Origin: Dryas octopetala
Taxonomy: Eukaryota > Streptophyta > Magnoliopsida > Rosales > Rosaceae
Direction: 5' to 3'
Assembly (NCBI GenBank): GCA_963921425.1
Contig: OY992834.1
Span: 7,316,001-7,380,000 of the forward strand
Length of the DNA: 64,000 nucleotides
This document shows positions 60,987-64,000 of the stretch, piece after piece (within the stretch, counting starts at the first letter, position 1; each line of letters opens with the position of its first letter). The notes under the pieces were generated by a model. It made no database searches, had not been told where the DNA came from, and was given only the letters and a program-made list of their open reading frames with translations. Position numbers and translations under genes: made by a program.

Positions 60987-61961
60987 TCATTTTCTCATTT
61001 CTATCTTGCTTGTGTTGCAAACAACTGATGGCCTACTTTTATACATGGAATGTGGTTGTGTGATGTGAGTGCATGCTTCTCTAATTACATAAAGGCAAAT
61101 CAAAACAAATATGCCTCCAAAAGAAGCAACTCTCAACATCAATCTCTCTGGTGGGGAGTTTGTGGTTAGATAAACACAATCTATGATTATCAAGACCCAA
61201 CTTGAACTCTCGAGCAAAGACCTAATAAGTGTGAGCTTTCCTGTTTTCCTTGTGCAAAGCCTGCATATGATCCTCCAACACAGAGTACTCACCACCAAAA
61301 AAGTAGTCAATGACCATCCCCGGTAGGACACTAATTTTCCTCCCACAGCCAAAACCTCCTTACGACACACGCATGATGCACACTCACCCGAAAAAGTTGA
61401 TGAAACCAGAGCATCAAAACCAGTATAGTAAGGTAAGATGACAGAATCCAGGAACATGCTTGCATGCAAAATCCCAGAGATTGTTGATGCCTCAAAAAAC
61501 ACATAGTTGAAGTCCTTGTCGGCTCCATTGTTGAAGGTGAGAGCAGAAATCTGAACCAGTTGGAGGATTGCCGGACCAGTGGATGAGAGAGGAAACGTGG
61601 AGTTGATCCGGTGGCCCTTGGCAAGGGCCAAGATGATCAGTGGAAGGGCAATTGGACCAGAAGGCAGCAAGTATCTTTTTGACTGACCAAAACTTTGCCC
61701 TCTACTTGATACCTGCAATACCATGATGACTAGGGTTGTCAAGTATAAAGAAGTTGTGAAGCAAAAAAGCACAATATCCACAGCAGGTGAGTAGTTTCCA
61801 GGATAAGCACTGTCACAGAAGTAGTGGTAAGGGCAGTTGATTGGATCCAAGGTTTCTTCTACCTGCCATCTTATGCATTTGAAGAATGTCAAGCTGATAT
61901 CTTCCAGAGTCCATTCAGGTTGCAATGCTGCATATTCAGGAAGCAAAAGTTGCCAATTCAT
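60987..61961 (-). CDS. uncharacterised multi-pass membrane protein, 324 aa, intronless
   Basis: Single-exon frame from ATG at 61961. Five or more hydrophobic stretches, for example VDIVLFCFTTSLYLTTLVIM, LPLIILALA, LTTFLVVSTLCW, WVLIIIDCVYL and FGGIFVLICLYVI. Two Cys-rich patches occur: PINCPYHYFC near residues 41-49 and GECASCVCRKE in the central part. I recognise no named domain. I believe similar proteins occur across land plants but cannot name an assigned function. The intact 324-codon frame argues for a real gene. The 5' side (61962 onward) and 3' tail-to-tail overlap with RPF1 suggest an independent promoter. Confidence 0.75.
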   Translation of the reverse strand: MNWQLLLPEYAALQPEWTLEDISLTFFKCIRWQVEETLDPINCPYHYFCDSAYPGNYSPAVDIVLFCFTTSLYLTTLVIMVLQVSSRGQSFGQSKRYLLPSGPIALPLIILALAKGHRINSTFPLSSTGPAILQLVQISALTFNNGADKDFNYVFFEASTISGILHASMFLDSVILPYYTGFDALVSSTFSGECASCVCRKEVLAVGGKLVSYRGWSLTTFLVVSTLCWRIICRLCTRKTGKLTLIRSLLESSSWVLIIIDCVYLTTNSPPERLMLRVASFGGIFVLICLYVIREACTHITQPHSMYKSRPSVVCNTSKIEMRK

Positions 61962-64000
61962 TTTATTTTGGCCTGTGGAACTGTGGTTTCTTCCTGAACA
62001 TCCATATATATGAAGGACATGTTGGGTTTTGCTCTAATAAATAAAAACTTGGCTTACTTGGTAGTTGAGATGTTTCAACCCAAGTTGAAGCAGATGAAGA
62101 AAGACCAACTAACTATCCTTTTATTTCCTCATCCGTAAATGGGTCTTGAGCTTTTTTTATTAAATAGGAAATCTTTATATTGAGTAAAAAAGGTATTTAC
62201 TTTTATAATGGTGTAAACTTGTAAGTTTCTCCAATGTGATTTATTTTGTAGTTACTAACTTACCATAACAAAGAAAAATGGGTTAATAGCAGATAGCCTG
62301 AACTTGAAGAGTGCAGAATTCTGTGGAGGTACTTTTTGATGTATAATTTGACATCGTTCCAATTTTATCGGATGTTCCTCAGAAATGATCTATAACTAAA
62401 GTTGAGTATGGAAGAATTGTCATGAGAATCAAGTTAATTGCATGGTCAGGTAATCGAAATAAATAAATAAAAAGTTGCAAGGTCAGGTGGGTTTTGGTAG
62501 AGTTGATCAAGGATATGGAGCCATGGAGGGTGACTGGTTGAGTGAGGCAACTTGAATCCAAAGGGATGCTTGTTGTGTTTGGTAGGGGATTGCAAATTGG
62601 CAACTGAATTGGTGATGTATTAGAGGAGTAATATTAAACTGTGCTGGAGTATTAATTTGTTCTTTAATTTTGTTCTAAGCAATAGGTTTTAAAGAACATA
62701 TAGTTGGAATTTGAACCATGCTGAGTGTATAAAATAAAACAGATCGAGGTGGAGTATTCGTTAAGATGCTGACAGATGCTATTATATGTAATATTTAAAC
62801 AAGCTATGGTGTAAGACAAAAGAGTTCATTATGTGAATACAGTACTTTATCTAAAATTGATGGTGAAAGACTGCATCTTTAAGAGGATTGTATTTATTCG
62901 TGGCCAAAAAAAGAAAAAAAAAAAGAGGATTGTATTTATGAACGGGATGTCTTGCAGTGGTCTACACACATACATCGTGGAGCCTGGCATCTCCAGATAA
63001 AATATTCAAAAAAGACACTCCCACAGTTAAGAGGGGGAGAAATTTTTATGTGGGACAACAGGACCACGTAGCATACGAATCCACTTAAATTAATATATAT
63101 ATACTATAAATTGTATATGTGTTATAATTTACCTGAAGTCGTAATATCATATCAGTATGTGATGTAGTGTTACATAATATATAATAATTTTTAAATAAAT
63201 TTCATTTTTGATACCTAAATTTTTTATTTTGCCAATTTTGATTATGCAGTTTGCAAAAATTTACAATTTCAGTACACGTTTCTAACTTCATCAATTTCAC
63301 CGTCAAAATAGAACTTTGAACAATAAAATTTTGAGCAAATCACAAATATCAAAAGCAAAATTTGGCAATATACAAAAAGACCAAATTGTCCTCACTTTAA
63401 CGGTAAAATTGACAAAATTACAAACGTGTACTAATATTACAATATTTTACAAACTACAAGATCAAAATTGACAAAATTAAAACTACAGATGCCAAAATAA
63501 AATTTCGAACAAACCATAAGTACCAAAAGTGAAATTTGACCATAATTTTATCAAAATATACGGAATCCAAGTCCCAAAAAGGTCCATAAGAGGCACATTG
63601 TATGCTGTGTGGGATACTAATTATCAATATGATCATTGGTCGCTTTGGAGAGTACACTTAATTGTTAATTAGTAGGATATAATTTTGAAACAAGAGATTT
63701 GACTGTATGATATGCATCGTATGATGCATGGTAGAAGCTCTCCGCAACAAAATTATTTTTCCAATAAACATGAGAAAGACTGCACCTCTTGCTGTTTGAC
63801 TAAAGAGACCACCGCCGCTGAACCCACATGGAAATGAGTTGTGGTACAAACAAAAGGGAACATAAGTGAAGTCCATTTGGCAAGTAAAAGAAATGAAAAA
63901 AGGTGACCAGTGGACAGCCACCGACACACGCTTTCTTTCTTTCTTTTTTCTTTTTCTCATATTTTGCGTGTTTGTTTGATCATTTGCGTGGAAAGAAGTC
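61962..64000. other. intergenic, AT-rich, with a degenerate inverted-repeat element
   Basis: Upstream region of the membrane protein gene and further intergenic DNA. An inverted-repeat element is at 63197-63537. The final 150 bases are not enough to call a gene; frames at 63454-63960 have no domains. Confidence 0.5.
63197..63537. mobile_element. degenerate inverted-repeat element (MITE-like), 341 bp
   Basis: The left end AAATTTCATTTTTGATACC matches the reverse complement of the right end, AAATTTCACTTTTGGTACT, and the arms share AATTTTGAT(T/C) and AGTACACGTTT(C/G)TAA further inside. Arms are long but diverged. The ACTTTTGGT style resembles the 54086-54431 element. No coding capacity or clear TSD. 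Confidence 0.65.

Noticed and set aside
1..64000. CRISPR arrays, operons, viral insert or resistance gene cluster
   Set aside because: Eukaryotic plant nuclear sequence; repeats are microsatellites or transposon remnants, and no NBS-LRR, reverse transcriptase or virus-like frame is evident.

Overview
The window is nuclear DNA of a flowering plant, almost certainly a eudicot. The evidence is long AT-rich introns, GT-AG splicing of every multi-exon gene, plant-specific families (WAT1/EamA transporter, bark-storage-type protein, P-class PPR protein, PAP29-type phosphatase), a plant-type tRNA gene, abundant CT/GA microsatellites and small non-autonomous DNA transposons. Gene density, intron style and the bark-storage-type gene fit a woody rosid, but the species cannot be named from sequence alone. 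I rebuilt thirteen protein-coding genes by exon and checked reading-frame continuity by hand across every junction, and I found one tRNA gene.

Layout from left to right. 1.1-4.5 kb: RABC-type small GTPase (minus). 5.8 kb: tRNA-Arg(TCT) (plus). 6.5-10.8 kb: mRNA cap guanine-N7 methyltransferase 2-like (minus), sharing a 186-bp divergent promoter with a DUF455 ferritin-like protein (plus, 10.95-12.0 kb). 13.2-22.2 kb: 23-exon mitochondrial pyruvate dehydrogenase E2 with two lipoyl domains (minus). 24.3-26.4 kb: bark storage/nucleoside phosphorylase-like protein (minus). 27.8-32.5 kb: PDK1 kinase (minus). 33.9-37.2 kb: TCF25 (minus). 37.2-42.4 kb: gene-free and rich in transposon remnants. 42.4-43.8 kb: DUF1295 membrane protein (plus). 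43.8-47.5 kb: gene-free, AT-rich, repetitive. 47.5-49.3 kb: PAP29-like phosphatase (plus). 50.8-53.2 kb: intronless PPR protein (minus). 54.8-56.7 kb: WAT1-related transporter (plus). 58.1-60.7 kb: RPF1 Brix protein (plus). 61.0-62.0 kb: uncharacterised multi-pass membrane protein (minus). The rest is intergenic.

The genes are unrelated housekeeping loci and do not form a pathway. Neighbour pairs recall Arabidopsis pairs as I remember them: LTA3 with the cap methyltransferase (At3g52200/At3g52210), and PDK1 with DUF455 (At5g04510/At5g04520). This suggests an ancestral block that later fractionated. I saw no disease-resistance cluster, biosynthetic cluster, organellar insert, virus-derived sequence or CRISPR. 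I did not find a clearly new biological system. The more unusual signals are the transposon structures (one with long inverted repeats and a 9-10 bp target duplication), a GC-AG intron, duplicated lipoyl exon modules, the compact bidirectional promoter, telo-box elements before the ribosome-biogenesis gene, and the uncharacterised membrane protein.
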